NCBI GenBank assembly: GCA_016946835.1
Contig: JACVTC010000420.1
Location: forward strand, 1-30,110
DNA: 30,110 nt
Direction of reading: 5' to 3'
Origin: Neocallimastix lanati (nom. inval.)
Taxonomy: Eukaryota; Neocallimastigomycota; Neocallimastigomycetes; Neocallimastigales; Neocallimastigaceae
In this document: positions 16,101 to 26,933 of the stretch, one piece after another
How positions within the stretch are numbered: the first letter of the stretch is position 1
How the letters are laid out: every line of letters begins with the position of its first letter
Notes under the pieces: model-generated
Database searches by the model: none
The model's input: only the letters and a program-made list of their open reading frames with translations
Told to the model about the DNA's origin: nothing
Program-made: the position numbers and the translations under genes

Positions 16101-17131
16101 AAAAAACTCTTGAAAGAATTAGCAGGAATTATTGGTGGCCGCTGATGAAGAACGATATCTCCAATTACGTTCTTTCATGTAAAACATGTGGATCTTGCAA
16201 AGTACGCCGTCATAAACCATATGGCTTAATTATTCCGCTTCCAGTACCAACTAAACCATGGGAAATAATAGGTGTAGATTTCATCGTTCAACTTCCACGA
16301 TCCCAAGATTGTACCTGTATAATGGTTGTTTCAGACCATCTCACAAAAATGATTCATTTGGTTGCTACCTCTGATGTACCCTCTTCGGAACTTACGGCAA
16401 AACTTCTACTATTTAACGTATTCAAATACCACGGATTCCCTAAAGTTATAGTATCGGATCACGGATCACAATTTTCAGCTGAATTTTGGACTGCCTTATG
16501 TTCTTATATAAATGCAAAACCAAATTTAGCAACGGCACATCACCAACAATCAAACGGACAGGTGGAAAGAGCAAACGCAGTAATAGAGCAATATTTACGT
16601 TGCTATTGTTCTTTAACTCAGCATGATTGGTTTTTCTATCTTCCTTTTTGTGAAATCACTTACAACGATTCAATTCATAAATCAATAGGTAAAACACCCT
16701 TTGTTGCAAATTACGGTTTCAACCCCTCATTCCAAATTGATACACCTCCGAGTCTTCTTAAAGATAATGCATCAGAGCTCGTTAGAAATTGGACCGAACA
16801 TTTCAATGCTTTAAAGAAACAATTGATAAAGGCAAAACAGGATTTCAAGAAATATGGAGACAACAAAAAACAACAAGGTCCAAAATTAACAATCAATGAT
16901 AAAGTCTGGCTTAGAAGATATTATTTCACTAACGAACCTTCCAGGAAGTTATCGGTCCAATACTTAGGACCTTTTGAAATAATTGAAGATAAAGGTAGAA
17001 ATAATTTTAAGCTAAAGCTTCCCGAGAATTCACAATTACATCCAATATTTCACATTTCTCAGTTGGAACCATATACGGAAAGGAATAAAAACCTAAACAA
17101 TAGTGAATCAAACGTAGGAGAGACAATGTAA
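13118..17131 (+). CDS. gag-pol: Gag-Pol polyprotein of Ty3/gypsy element 2
   Basis: One ORF of 1337 aa encodes capsid and enzymes together, as in Tf1. Residues 1-230 are a Gag-like helical region with no CCHC zinc knuckle. Then: protease with LLIDSGS (Asp 274); RT with YLDD (Asp 631-632); RNase H with ETDAS (Asp 778); integrase with an HHCC finger (HDDPLGGHLG ... CKTCGSC) and D1054, D1114, E1150, 35 residues between the last two. A GPF module (YLGPFEI) and a HPIFHISQLEPY tail follow; the protein ends soon after and no chromodomain is visible. The start is the first ATG after a 138-base leader with a long A-run. The TAA stop at 17129-17131 lies within the first five bases of the 3' LTR. No frameshift is needed, so Gag excess must be reached another way. 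Confidence 0.95.
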   Translation: MDQNNTTPANETKLISTITEFIPTFFAPNGILAENLHAKGNESLNLNELLCQCDKFIIDHPNSFTNNISKISYVTINLKGLAKKWGLSLKSDDILDDLSYEEFKRLLIENFGDSKEQRYSLIEKLLNLKQRKLGNAAEYTIQFRHLATRIKWPDSVLIDLLRRGLIEEVREEYDKKDLPTKLFEATNLIIKIDKYYYFRNNILNNGINEKTNKRRINIVGKHQDIKRNRNNNYKRKEEVTLSTSYTNSKSDQKMVSTFYIQGKNKKIPLRLLIDSGSSRSLMCKQFVSSQKLRTFELPSPIEIRLPNNKTMKITHTTGQLDLFIFDHKERFQFSVANLQLTGISAILGRDWLSIHKPYINFSNNHIFFLEGNCLDHCPSCKGTKIQSTKNVTAAIVTEDPMSEDTAKPDLKDLFEDEICYIMMSKELKSKLNNSKSKEIILRYYSNLLDVFETKNADTLPPHRPYDITINIIPGGQLYFGPIYSLTRKEKEELEKYIHENLTKGFIVKSNSPAGAPVMFVKKKDGSLHLCVDYRRLNSITIRNSFPIPRINDLIEVFKGAQIFSRLDLKSAYNLVRVSKDSEYLTAFRTPLGHFQYRVMPFGLRNAPSVFQRFIQDTLSEELNKFVQIYLDDIIIYSSDENQHINHVKVVLSKLLNNGLYCKIEKCEFHVKQTTFLGFVVSANGLLMDKDKIKCIMEWPVPKNLTELQSFLGFTNFYRRFIKDYAKIMDPLRKLLSKNNTFLWDKDAQNAFDSLKKSFNSTDILIFPDQDKEFFLETDASEFALGCVLSQNSSIDNLIHPIAFYSRSLTSPETNYAIYDKELLAIITAFDVWRHHLEGAKFPIKVFTDHRNLLFFKKPQKLSPRQIRWSLFLSKFDFVLSYRPGVQGGKPDALSRRPDYLIKNINESQILLKENNFCLSMEDNLVKLQEMQSQDPYCSNILNKFKDKTKNFKSSLFQLKNNILHFNNKIIVPSNLRITLLRKMHDDPLGGHLGIEKTLERISRNYWWPLMKNDISNYVLSCKTCGSCKVRRHKPYGLIIPLPVPTKPWEIIGVDFIVQLPRSQDCTCIMVVSDHLTKMIHLVATSDVPSSELTAKLLLFNVFKYHGFPKVIVSDHGSQFSAEFWTALCSYINAKPNLATAHHQQSNGQVERANAVIEQYLRCYCSLTQHDWFFYLPFCEITYNDSIHKSIGKTPFVANYGFNPSFQIDTPPSLLKDNASELVRNWTEHFNALKKQLIKAKQDFKKYGDNKKQQGPKLTINDKVWLRRYYFTNEPSRKLSVQYLGPFEIIEDKGRNNFKLKLPENSQLHPIFHISQLEPYTERNKNLNNSESNVGETM
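17113..17126 (+). promoter_or_regulatory. polypurine tract of element 2
   Basis: GTAGGAGAGACAA directly precedes the LTR start TGTAAG and lies inside the last codons of pol. Confidence 0.6.
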
Positions 17132-17865
17132 GTGTTGACTAATTAATTAGTCACACTTAACCAAATATAATATAAATATTATATTTATTTTTATTATTAA
17201 TTAAGATTTAAATAATTTTTCAATAAAATAACACTTAATATTATTTAATATACTATAATTTTAATAATTGTTATTAAATAATAAAATAAAAATAATTATT
17301 AATTGATAAAATTAATTTTTTAACTAATTAATAATTAATTATTATGAAATATAAACAATATCTTTAATTAATAACCAATTTCTATTTAATATAAATAATT
17401 AATCATTTGATTTATCATTAACAATAATACGTGATTAATTATATTAAAACATTTAATATTAATATAATTAATATTAAATTAATATAAAATTAGTTAATAA
17501 TTATAAACTTAAAACATCATAATAAATAATTTCATAAAATATTGGTTAATTGCCAATATTAAATAATATTAAATAATATTAAATAATATTAAATAATATT
17601 AAATAATATTAAATTATATTAAATAATAAATAATTAATTTATTTTATCTTTCAGGTTTTTTCTCATAATCTTTTTCCTGAAAGAATAACTTTTAAGATTA
17701 TGAACAAAAAAAATTATAAATAACCTTGATTTTTTCTATAAAATAAAAATCAAGAGTTATTATTTAGAAAATAATATATAATAAAATTTCTTAATAAACT
17801 CGAAATATTTTTTATCAATTATTGTTATTTTAATAAAAGTTAAGTATTAATTTTGTGTTATTACA
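17127..17865 (+). repeat. 3' LTR of element 2
   Basis: Direct repeat of 12241-12979, the same length and apparently identical. Followed by the second TTGTA duplication. Confidence 0.92.
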
Positions 17866-18994
17866 TTGTAATACAGAATGAACAAATAATACTAATTGTA
17901 CTAGAATAATATAAATTATTCTAACCTTATAGATTATTCTATTCTATATAATTGGAACTTTCCAATATTCTTCAAATATTACTAAATAGCAATCTTAAGT
18001 TAATAAATCACTAATTAACTTATAATTCCTTTTTGAATTATCGATCCGATTCCATTATAATGTATTAAAAATCTTTAGCCAAGAATATTGTCCTTGCCCA
18101 CTTAATATATTAATATTATATTTCTTTTGTATTATGTTATATTGAAAATAATCAAATCTATTTAATTAGTTATTAAAAATTTCGTTATCAATTTAAATTT
18201 ATTTTTAATTACTAAATTTAACTAAACCACAATAAAATATTCTGTATAATCTCTTTATTTTTATTTTATATATATTAGTATTAAACTATTATTAAATAAT
18301 TAATAATTCAATAATATATAACTACTATTTATAACAATAATATTATTAACTAAAATAATAATTCAATTTCAATTTAAATGTTTTATTTATAAAAATAATT
18401 AGTAATTAGTTTATTAAAAAAATAGTTAGGCTTTACAAATTTTAATTTGATAAAAAAATATAAATACATGTAATTTTAGTGAAATAAAATATAATCAATA
18501 ACTTACTTTTATTAAATAAATAATTATATTATTATTTTTCGTTTATAAATTTAAATAAATAAATATTGATTTTAAAACAAATTATTTTTTTTTTTATTGT
18601 AATTTTATTATTTGTGTTAATTATTATTATATTCCTAAAATTATATGAACCATACCAATTGATATAAATTTTTATAATTTATTTCTATTTCTTATTAATT
18701 AATAATTATTTCATAATTATTATTCTTTAAAAAAATTTATTTCATTTAAAAACAATTATACCAATTAATGTATTAATTGTTATATGAAAAAATGTATTTA
18801 ATATAACTTCTGTATTATTTCATAGAAAAAATGTATTTAATAAAATTTCTGCATTATTTTATCCTTCTCTTTTTATCCTTTTTCTTTTTAATTCTTTTAG
18901 TTATTAAAATCGGTTATTAAAGTTTTTCCGATTAATTATAATTGGTTTTATTTAATAACACGATGATCAATAAGTATAGATTATTGATCAAAAA

Positions 18995-19050
18995 TCTTTC
19001 CAGTTTTTTCTTCTAATCTTTTTCTGGAAAGAATCATTGTTAAGATTAGA
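18995..19050 (+). ncRNA. predicted LTR RNA pseudoknot, second copy
   Basis: Stem 1 is TCTTTCCAG/CTGGAAAGA (18995-19003/19024-19032). Stem 2 is TCTAATCTT in the loop (19012-19020) with AAGATTAGA (19042-19050). Compared with element 2, both sides of each stem differ in matching ways, so pairing is kept. Confidence 0.65.
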
Positions 19051-19074
19051 AAAATACATTTATTTTTGTAAAAA

Positions 19075-19124
19075 TATAAATAGCTGTTGATTTTCGTCTT
19101 TAGAAAATCAAGAGTTATTATTTT
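19075..19124 (+). promoter_or_regulatory. TATA box and start motif of the LTR fragment
   Basis: TATAAATA (19075-19082) is followed about 28 bp later by AAAATCAAGAGTTATTATTT. The upstream arm TTGATTTTC pairs with GAAAATCAA. This is the same order as in element 2. Confidence 0.55.
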
Positions 19125-19441
19125 AAGAAAAATATAATAACAATAAAAGACATTAATATTTCAATTAATATAAAATAGTTATTTTAAAATTTGTCAAAAA
19201 AAAATAATAAAATATTTAATAATAAAATAGATTAATAAAGTTCTTTTGATAAAAACATATTTTATTTCTCGTTCATTTAAGGTCTATTATATTTTCTTAT
19301 AATAAGCTCTAATTTTAAAGATAAGTATTAAATTCTTATTTTTATTTTAATTTTTATTTTAATTTTTATTTAATCTTAATAGTTTAGTTAATATTAATTA
19401 TAAATAATAATCTCTATAATTTATAGAAATTATTACAGTAA

Positions 19442-20115
19442 TGATAAATAACCAAATTATAAATTAAGAAAAATCAATAAAATGGAATAATAACCCTCTT
19501 AATTAGTTATTGATAATTAAAAAATAATATTTTAATAAAAATAAATTAAAAGATTTAAAATTATTAAATAAATATTATTTTAATTTAAAGAACAATGTAT
19601 TTTATATTAAATTATTTTTTTATTTTACTTTAACGATTTTAAATTAAATCTCAGTTTAAATTGATATTAATATTAATTAAAAAGAAACTTATTAATAATA
19701 ACAAAATTGTTTATTTTATCTTAAAAGTGTTTACTTAAAATAATTATATAGTTTTGTTTTAAATAATTTAAACTTAAAAGAAAAATTTAAAAACATGTAA
19801 ATATTTCTTTAAAAATAAAAAATCAGAATTTAAGAATTAAAAATTTAAAATTTAAGTTTTAATAAATTATTTTCTTTTATTCTCATTTATTTTAAATACT
19901 TTTTATTAAGAATATAAATATTCAAAATAATAAAAGGTACAATTTTATATTGATAAATAAAGTTTTATTATAAAAAAAAAACAAATATTCTTCTCTTATT
20001 TTAAACTGTAGTGTTTTAATTAACATTTTTGTGTTAATAACTACCCTTTTAATTGACAAATTATTATCACTTTTAGAAGTAAATTCTAAATTAAGATAAT
20101 AATCAACATTTGTCA
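19442..20115. repeat. family-3 LTR, diverged copy c, inside element 3's 3' LTR
   Basis: This 674-bp insertion begins TGATAAATAACC and ends TTTGTCA, with a perfect GTAA duplication (19438-19441 and 20116-20119). It shares the start, the ACATGTAAATATTTCTT motif (near 19793) and the ACATTTTTGTGTT motif (near 20023) with the copies at 11186 and 28561, but is more diverged. Removing it rejoins the end of element 3's 3' LTR. Confidence 0.72.
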
Positions 20116-20613
20116 GTAAAAGGTACGTTTATTATTAACTAAAATAACGAATAATAATTAAATCTAAAGGCTAAGATAATTTAACACCTCTCTATTCGAG
20201 TTGTTAATAATAAACACTAAATTAATTAATTCTATAATTATTATTTCTTTTTACACTAGAGTATAGCGCAGTACTTTATAACTCTATTTGTTATCAGTTG
20301 CTGGGCTTACACTGAGTAATATTTTTATTTAATAATTATATTTTTATTTATCAATATTATTATTTATAATAACAATTTACGTTAATAGTAACGCTAGTGC
20401 GTTACAGTTACAAGTTCAATTATTATTTATACATGTCAATAATATTATGATTGGTAAATAATTTAATTTAACTTAGTTTACTAATCACTAAATAAAATAT
20501 ATTTAAATAAATATTTAACTATATAATTATTTATAAAATAATAAAATTTAATGTACGAAAGTAATAAAAGATTTTATTTGATTAGCCGAAATTGCTAGCT
20601 GTTTAGAGATACG
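20116..20613 (-). repeat. 3' LTR of element 3 (main part)
   Basis: Direct repeat of about 26935-27432. Its final bases lie at 19437-19441, beyond the inserted LTR. The end of pol (down to 20548) is encoded inside it. Confidence 0.8.
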
Positions 20614-23600
20614 TTTATCATTCTGGTACGCAACCAGGTATTGATAAAGTCCTTGGTGTTTCCTTGATCCAAGGATATGAATTATCTTTTGGTTTCCTGC
20701 AGGGGCCGGCACTAATGTTTTAGGTAATTTGTAGAATGGTTCCAATTCACTCACATGGAACACTGGGTACATATTTGGGAAAGGTGAACGACTTATATCT
20801 AATCTATAGTTCTTCTTTTCTTCGTCGACACCAACTACCTTGAATGGTCCGAATTTTCTTGTTGCGAGTTTGTAGAATGGCAACGCGTCATAATTTTCAG
20901 GTTTCTTTAGCCATAATTTATCTAACAACCTGTACCTAGGGTAATTATCTGTACGGGTCCTATCCATATTATCCAAGTATCTTGTTTGGGCGATTTCTAG
21001 GATGTGTTTTAGGTTTCCCAAGTTGTGAGCAAAGCTATCGATCATTTTGGCTTCGCCTAACGAATGTACTAAATCGGCTGTCTTAGGGGAGTTGTGTACC
21101 TGGTAGTTATATAAGGTGAGGAAAGGAGATTGTTGGGTAGAAGCGTGGATTGCGTTGTTATAGCAGAACTCTGCTAAGAACAAGTAGTCCATCCAACTTT
21201 CATCATCGTAAGTTCACACAAAGCACCGTAAATAAGTCTCTACGTAGGCATTGTTCCTTTCCACTTGGCCTACTGTCTCGTGGTGACTAGTGGTAGCATG
21301 GTTTACTTCGGTCCCGAAGAACTCTAGTAGCTCCTTCCATACCTGACTGGTGAACTGAACTCCTCTATCAGTTGTAACTACCTTAGGGAATCCATGCAGC
21401 CTGTAAATCTCCTTTAGGAATGCGTCGGCAGTCTCGTTAGCGTTGGGTACATGTTTAAATCCTATCAGGTGTATCATCTTGGTTAATTTATCGCAGCATA
21501 CTAAGATACAACCTGCTCTTTTCGTTTCCCAAACATAACCACTATTGGTCCTTACTCTACTCTTCACTGGCAGATCAGTTATAAAGTCCAATTGTACCTC
21601 TTGCCAGGGTAATTCTGCGACCGGAACTCTTACCGCAGTACCATATTCTTTATGGCGATCATCCTTCTTAGTAGCGCAGGTTCTACAAGCTTTCACGTAG
21701 CCTGATATATCCTTCCTCATCTTCGGCCAGTAGAAATTCCTAGATACTAGGTCCGAAGTTTTATCAATTCCCAAGTGTCCTGCGTACTCCGAGTCATGGT
21801 TTAATTGAATAATTGTTTTCCTGAACGTTGTGGGCACGTAAATTTGTTCAGGGTTTTCCTTTCTAACCAGAAGGCCATCTACTTCTAGCCAATGCTTCTT
21901 GTTATAATTATTTCTGACATCTTCTGCTAGATCTTTCATAATCTCTTGGGCCATTTTGTCCTGTCGGTAGGCCTGCTTGATATCATCCACGAAATTAGTA
22001 GCTAAGGCTAGATAACTAGCTTCTCCATCTACGTCATCAAATCCTACCAATTGATCGGGTTTTAATAGACTATCTTTATCAAATTCTTTACCCTCAGTTT
22101 TCTCTGTTTCAACTCTTGAGAGGGCGTCAGCTTTACCATTTTTCTTCCCAGGTCTGTAAACTATTTCAAACCAGTATGTGGCGAATAGTTCTTGCCATCT
22201 AATTTGCCTAGGAGTTAGTAATTGTGGTTTGGTAGCGAACAACAGATTTCTGTGGTCACTATAAACAATAATCTTATGCTTCGCACCTTGAAGCAAGTGT
22301 CGCCATTCTGTAAAAGCAGTCTTAATGGCTAATAGTTCTTTCTCTGTAATCGAATAATTTACTTCAGCCTTACTAAGTGTCTTAGAATAATAATATATAG
22401 GATGAAGGGTACCATCGTCTCCTTTCTGTGACAGCACACCTCCTATCGCGTAATTACTAGCATCGCATTCAACGAAGAACTGTTTCTCGTGGTCAGGATA
22501 AGCTAGTACTGGCGGAGAGGTAAGCATTTCCTTTAATTTGTGAAACGCGGCCAATCCTTCTTCGCTCCATTCAAATTTTTCTTTCTTTGAGGTCATTTTA
22601 AATAACGGTTTGGCTATTTCAGAGAAATTCTTAATAAAATTCCTGTAATAATTGCAAAAGCCTAAGAAGCTTTGCATCTGCTTGATATTTTCTGGTTGTG
22701 GCCATTCTGCCACGGCCTTAATCTTTTCTGGGTCAGTCTCTACACCATCCTTGCTGACCACATGGCCTAAAAATGAGATCTTTAACTTATGTAGCTCACA
22801 TTTGGACATCTTAGCTACGAGTTTATGTTGTATCAGCTTCTTTAAAATCGTTCGAACATGCTCTACATGTTCCTCCAAAGTTTTGGAATATACGACGATG
22901 TCATCTAGGTAGACTTGACAGTACTTCCTGATATCCTCGCTAAAGACATCATTCACGAAGCTTTGGAACACTGCTGGTGCATTGGTTAACCCAAAAGGCA
23001 TTACCAAATGTTCAAAGTGTCCAAACTTGGTGTTGAAGGCTGTCTTGTACTCATCACCTTCTCGAATTCGTACCAAGTTATAGGCAGATTTTAGGTCGAA
23101 CTTGGAGAACACAACTGCTCCTTTCATAGCTTCGAACACTGCACTAATTCTTGGGATCGGATAGGCGTTGCGTTTCGTCCATTGGTTCAGTTTGCGATAA
23201 TCCATGCAAAGTCGTAGCTCACCTGATTTCTTCGGCACGAACAATACAGGGTAACCCGCCGGAGATTCTGACCTTCTTATAAACCCCTTAGCTAAATTTT
23301 CATCAATATATTCTTTAAGTGCTTTCTCTTCTTTAGGACTCGTTGGGTAGATAGCTCCTTTATAAAGTGGTGCGTCAGGCTCTAGTTCTATTTTACAATC
23401 ATACGGCCTGTGCTCTGGCAATGTCTCAGCTATTTCTTCATTGAATGCTTCCGTTAAGTCACCATAATACTTGTCTATAATTTCGCCTATTGACAATAGC
23501 TTCTCAAGTCCCACTTTTCTGATTGTTTCCGCTACCGAATCCTCTTGTGTGATCATGGCTAGATGATCTTTTGTCTGGCTATCTTTTTGTACACTACCTT

Positions 23601-26178
23601 CCGTAGGGTTTTTATTAATTTCGCTCTCCTTTAGATTTTTAGTCTTCTGTACCTTGAACCAATCTGCCCATTTATCGTAATCCACTAAATAATCGTAGTA
23701 ATCCATCGTATACTCAATTCCTCTATCACGGTAATATTGTCTCGTTAATTCATACACCGTGTCCTTCAACTTCTGGTTATCAATAACCTGATTTATAATT
23801 TTGGTAATTCTCGCTGTAGGTTGAATCTCCTTTTGCACAGCTTCTTCTCTTTCTTCTGGGAGTTGCACCATGTAGATACTTTCACCTGCGCACTCTTCTG
23901 GTGAGTCTACATCTGGTAGCCCTGGTCTTTCTCCATCTATTTTATATACCTTAGGCTGTTGATCATGGACGTCAATCTTTCTATAGATTAAGTGTCTATC
24001 CATGAATCTTGATCCCAGAATGATCGTTCTCGGCATAGCCTCGGCTAGCCTGCATCTTGTATTAAAGTCATACCATTTGACTTTACCAGTACGCTCTTCG
24101 ACCAGCTTAATCTTAATCTTGAACTCTTCCGTAACCTGTGGTATCAGCACTTTACCAGCGGCAGTAGTGAACGTTAAGGGACGGTCTTCTGTCTTGAGTC
24201 TCATCTCCTTGGCTAACTGCGGATGGATCATGTTGATCTGTGATCCAGTATCGTACAGCACATTTAAATCTTGGAGCCCCTCTTTGGTACGAAGATTACT
24301 TATCTTGGCCTCAGGCACAAATTCTTCGCACTCAGACCCAGCTTGCATTAGAAGTGCTGTCTTGGGAATTGGATTATTACTGCTGGTACGTGAGTATTTA
24401 TAGTAATTTTGTTTTTCGCTTTGTCTCGTACTGAAATCTTTACCACTATTGTGGTTATATCCATCCTTCTTGTTTTTATCGTAATTGTTTTGCTTAGTAG
24501 GCTCTTTCCTACTGAAATCTCTTTTATCGCCTCGGCGATTATCGCTGTTCCTCCTTCTTTTAGCTTCAATATCCTTGGAGGGTCTTCGCGGGTCCATCAT
24601 TCCAAGTAGGGCCATGATGGCTATCTTCCTCTCGCGGTTGTATTCGTATCTTTCTAGGTAATCGTCTTTGTAATCCGCGGGGAATGTGTCGCATCTCCTT
24701 AGACAAGTCACGTAATCTTCTAAGGTTTGCTTTTCTGCAGGCAGATCATAAAAGGCTTCACGAACCGATGGTCTAACTTGTTGTACGAGTAGTAGTCTTT
24801 TGGTTTCATCTGTTAGCTGAAGTATTCTACTTAACCTATTGAATTCTGATAGGTATTCATAGGCTTTACCCCAATCGTGCCTAAGTTTAAGCATTGCTGT
24901 TTTGACTTCTTCCAACGTTCTTTCGCTTTTAAATTCCTTCAGCAGTCTATCCATCAACCTTTGAGGTTGTGGGTCATCTCGTTGTTTGAATACTTCGTCC
25001 ATTTGGTACCACTTCTTAGCAGTTCCCTGTAAGTGGTCCTCAATAAAGTACAACATAGCCGTGGGCTCGCTTTGGTAATATTTCTGGTGTCTACCAAAGT
25101 ACCTTTTTAACCTGTCAATAAATGATTCTACATCTCCATTTTCACCATTGAACATTGGGATGTCTCGTTCGTACTCCACAGGGTACGCATCGGTCATAAC
25201 CACATCTTCCATCGCACTTCTGGTCATTATAGGTGGCGTGAAGTGGTGATAATTACCGTATCTTGCTTCTTTGGTATCTATGTGTAGTGGGAAAGGTTTG
25301 CTCGTCGATGCCTGCTCCTTATTCTGAGCATCCAAAGCCAGCTTACCCAGACGTTCGATCTCCTGTTGCTGTACCTGGTTAATGGCCATTAGCTTCTCGA
25401 TTTTTTCTTTGAGCTCATTCAAGCGTACCTTATCCCTTTCTTGGTTCGCATCCAAGAATTCCTCAATCTTGAACAATTTTTGACCTTTATCCTCTAGGTC
25501 TTGTTGTATTTGTTTTCCTTTTATCTGGTCCGCATCCAGATAGGTTTCAATCTTTTTGATTTCAGCTTTAACAGCGGCCTCTTTATCTTTACTTTCAGCA
25601 AGTTGCTGGCTTAGATATGCTTGTACCTTTTGAAGCTCTAGCACACTAGCTTGGCTACTAGATTCCTCTTCTTCCACACGCCTCTCAACCTCTCCAAATC
25701 GTTGGTCCACAGCGGGGATAAAGTTGCTTAGTTCGGCTTCAATTTTAGCGAATCTCATTTCACTTTGGTTTTGCATCTGTTCTATCATCGCAGCCGTCTG
25801 TTGCTGAGTGCTTATTATCATGTTCTTAAAGTCCTCCATCTGCTTACTCAGCAAAGCAGCAAAGTCCATCGCTCCAGCATTAACATTTTTGCTTGAACTT
25901 TCTCCTTGGTTAGTTCCTGGCCTACTGGCTTCAGGTTTACTAGCCTCAGGTTGACTCTTCTCAGGCGCCGCAGCTGGTTTAGGTTTAGAAGCAGCTGGTT
26001 TCTCAGGAGTACTAGTCATTTTCTTGTCTCCTATATTTTGGCGTCGAGATGGAGGTGCTTCTACAGGCGTAGGGCTACTCTCTGCAGTCACGCTGCCCAC
26101 CGAACTCTTCAAAGAACCACTCCTTGTGGTTTTTCTTGTGTTTTCGGGCACTTTATTATTCTTATTCTTTTTATCCAT
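20548..26178 (-). pseudogene. gag-pol: Gag-Pol of element 3, one in-frame stop
   Basis: One frame runs from ATG 26178 to 20548, interrupted only by a TGA (21214-21216, codon 1655). N-terminal Pro/Ala/Lys/Ser-rich region; long coiled coil at about 105-290 containing two similar blocks (KIETYLDADQ and KIEEFLDANQ); Gag capsid-like region at about 330-500; a basic linker with no zinc knuckle. Then protease LYDTGS (Asp 643), RT YLDD (Asp 1092-1093), RNase H Asp 1239, integrase HHCC finger and D1531, D1604, E1640 with 35 residues between the last two. Beyond the stop are a FGPF module, HPVFHVSELEPF-like tail and a chromodomain-like end (YQYLVAYQND) that runs into the 3' LTR. The stop would remove the integrase C-terminus and chromodomain, so this copy is probably defective unless UGA is read through. 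Elements 1 and 2 lack such a stop. Confidence 0.88.
20614..20625 (-). promoter_or_regulatory. possible polypurine tract of element 3
   Basis: The minus strand reads AGAATGATAAA directly before the 3' LTR. It is A/G-rich and inside pol. The call rests mainly on position. Confidence 0.35.
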
Positions 26179-26922
26179 TTACTTTTCTTAATAATTTTAT
26201 CTAGTAATAAGAAATGTATTCACTCACTTTTAGTTTATTTAAAATATTATAATTTGTTCACTTACTTAAATTTATTTAATTGATATGATCGTTCACTTAA
26301 TTTTTTTTTTTTTTTTTTTTAAATTATAATATAAAATAAATAAAAATAAAAATAAAAAAAATAAATTTTTTTTTTTTTAAATTAAATGTATAGAAATTAA
26401 TAATTTAAATAAATAATTATTTTAAAAATTTTTTCTTTCGCTTCCCGAGTCACTACAAATATAAATTTGTACAAAAAATGACTACCTATCAAGCAAAAGC
26501 GAATTTTATTTGGTAAAGTACGAAATTTTTATTAATTAAAAATCGGTACTACCAAAAATTTAAAATTTTTAAATTAAATAATGATTTACAATTAAATTAT
26601 TAATAAATTAAATTTCGGATATGCGAAATTTTAAAAAATTTAAATTTTTAAATTTTTGATCAAAATTTTATTTTGAATCCGAAAAATTTTTTTTTTTTTT
26701 TTTACTAAAATTTTTGTGGCTTCTTCCGCTACGTATTGTGGCGTAAAATTTTGTGTCAAAAATTTTCTAAGTTATACAATTAAAAGTAAACAAAGAAAAT
26801 AAATAAACTATGATTTATTTTTTAAATATTAATTTTATTTTATAAAACTAACTATTCTATCTATTAAATTATTACTTAGCGTTTAAATTTTTATTTAATT
26901 ATTATCGGCTATTTAGTAATAA
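26179..26922 (-). other. 5' leader of element 3
   Basis: About 745 AT-rich bases between the primer binding site and ATG 26178. No ORF of note. Inverted repeats are visible, for example TTTGGTA/TACCAAA near 26509-26560. Homopolymer T runs lie near 26300, 26370 and 26690. Confidence 0.5.
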
Positions 26923-26933
26923 AGCGTTACTAT
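26923..26933 (-). promoter_or_regulatory. self-complementary primer binding site of element 3
   Basis: On the minus strand ATAGTAACGCT starts at the first base after the 5' LTR. It is the exact complement of AGCGTTACTAT in the LTR (27215-27205). The match is 11 bases, the length used by Tf1 in self-priming. No tRNA-type TGG site is seen. Confidence 0.58.

Larger units (their letters stand above)
12241..17865 (+). mobile_element. Ty3/gypsy element 2 (single gag-pol ORF, intact)
   Basis: The element is 5625 bp with two 739-bp LTRs that look identical by eye and a perfect TTGTA duplication (12236-12240 and 17866-17870). The single 1337-codon ORF is unbroken. Termini are TGTAAG and TTACA. The sequence after the 5' LTR is complementary to the LTR itself rather than to an obvious tRNA end, as in Tf1-type self-primed elements. 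Everything points to a very recent and possibly active copy. Confidence 0.95.
17871..19432 (+). other. non-coding stretch containing a related LTR fragment
   Basis: No gene is visible. The right part holds an LTR related to elements 2 and 4 in plus orientation, recognised by the pseudoknot, TATA box and start motif at 18995-19124. Its 5' boundary is unclear. Its 3' end may be the TTATTACA at 19430-19437, where element 3 begins. No primer binding site or coding sequence follows, so it is a solo or truncated LTR. Confidence 0.5.

Noticed and set aside
18421-18480. 5' boundary of the LTR fragment at the TGTAATTTTAG near 18469
   Set aside because: Several TGTA starts are possible between about 18469 and 18620, and no duplication or second copy decides between them.
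21214-21216. UGA reassigned to a sense codon in this genome
   Set aside because: Element 1 pol ends naturally with TGA just before its LTR and most ORFs here show no internal TGA, so a single nonsense change in element 3 is simpler.
24002-24403. Plus-strand ORF opposite element 3
   Set aside because: Antisense shadow of the protease region; no family resemblance. The GC-richer coding DNA makes long antisense frames likely.
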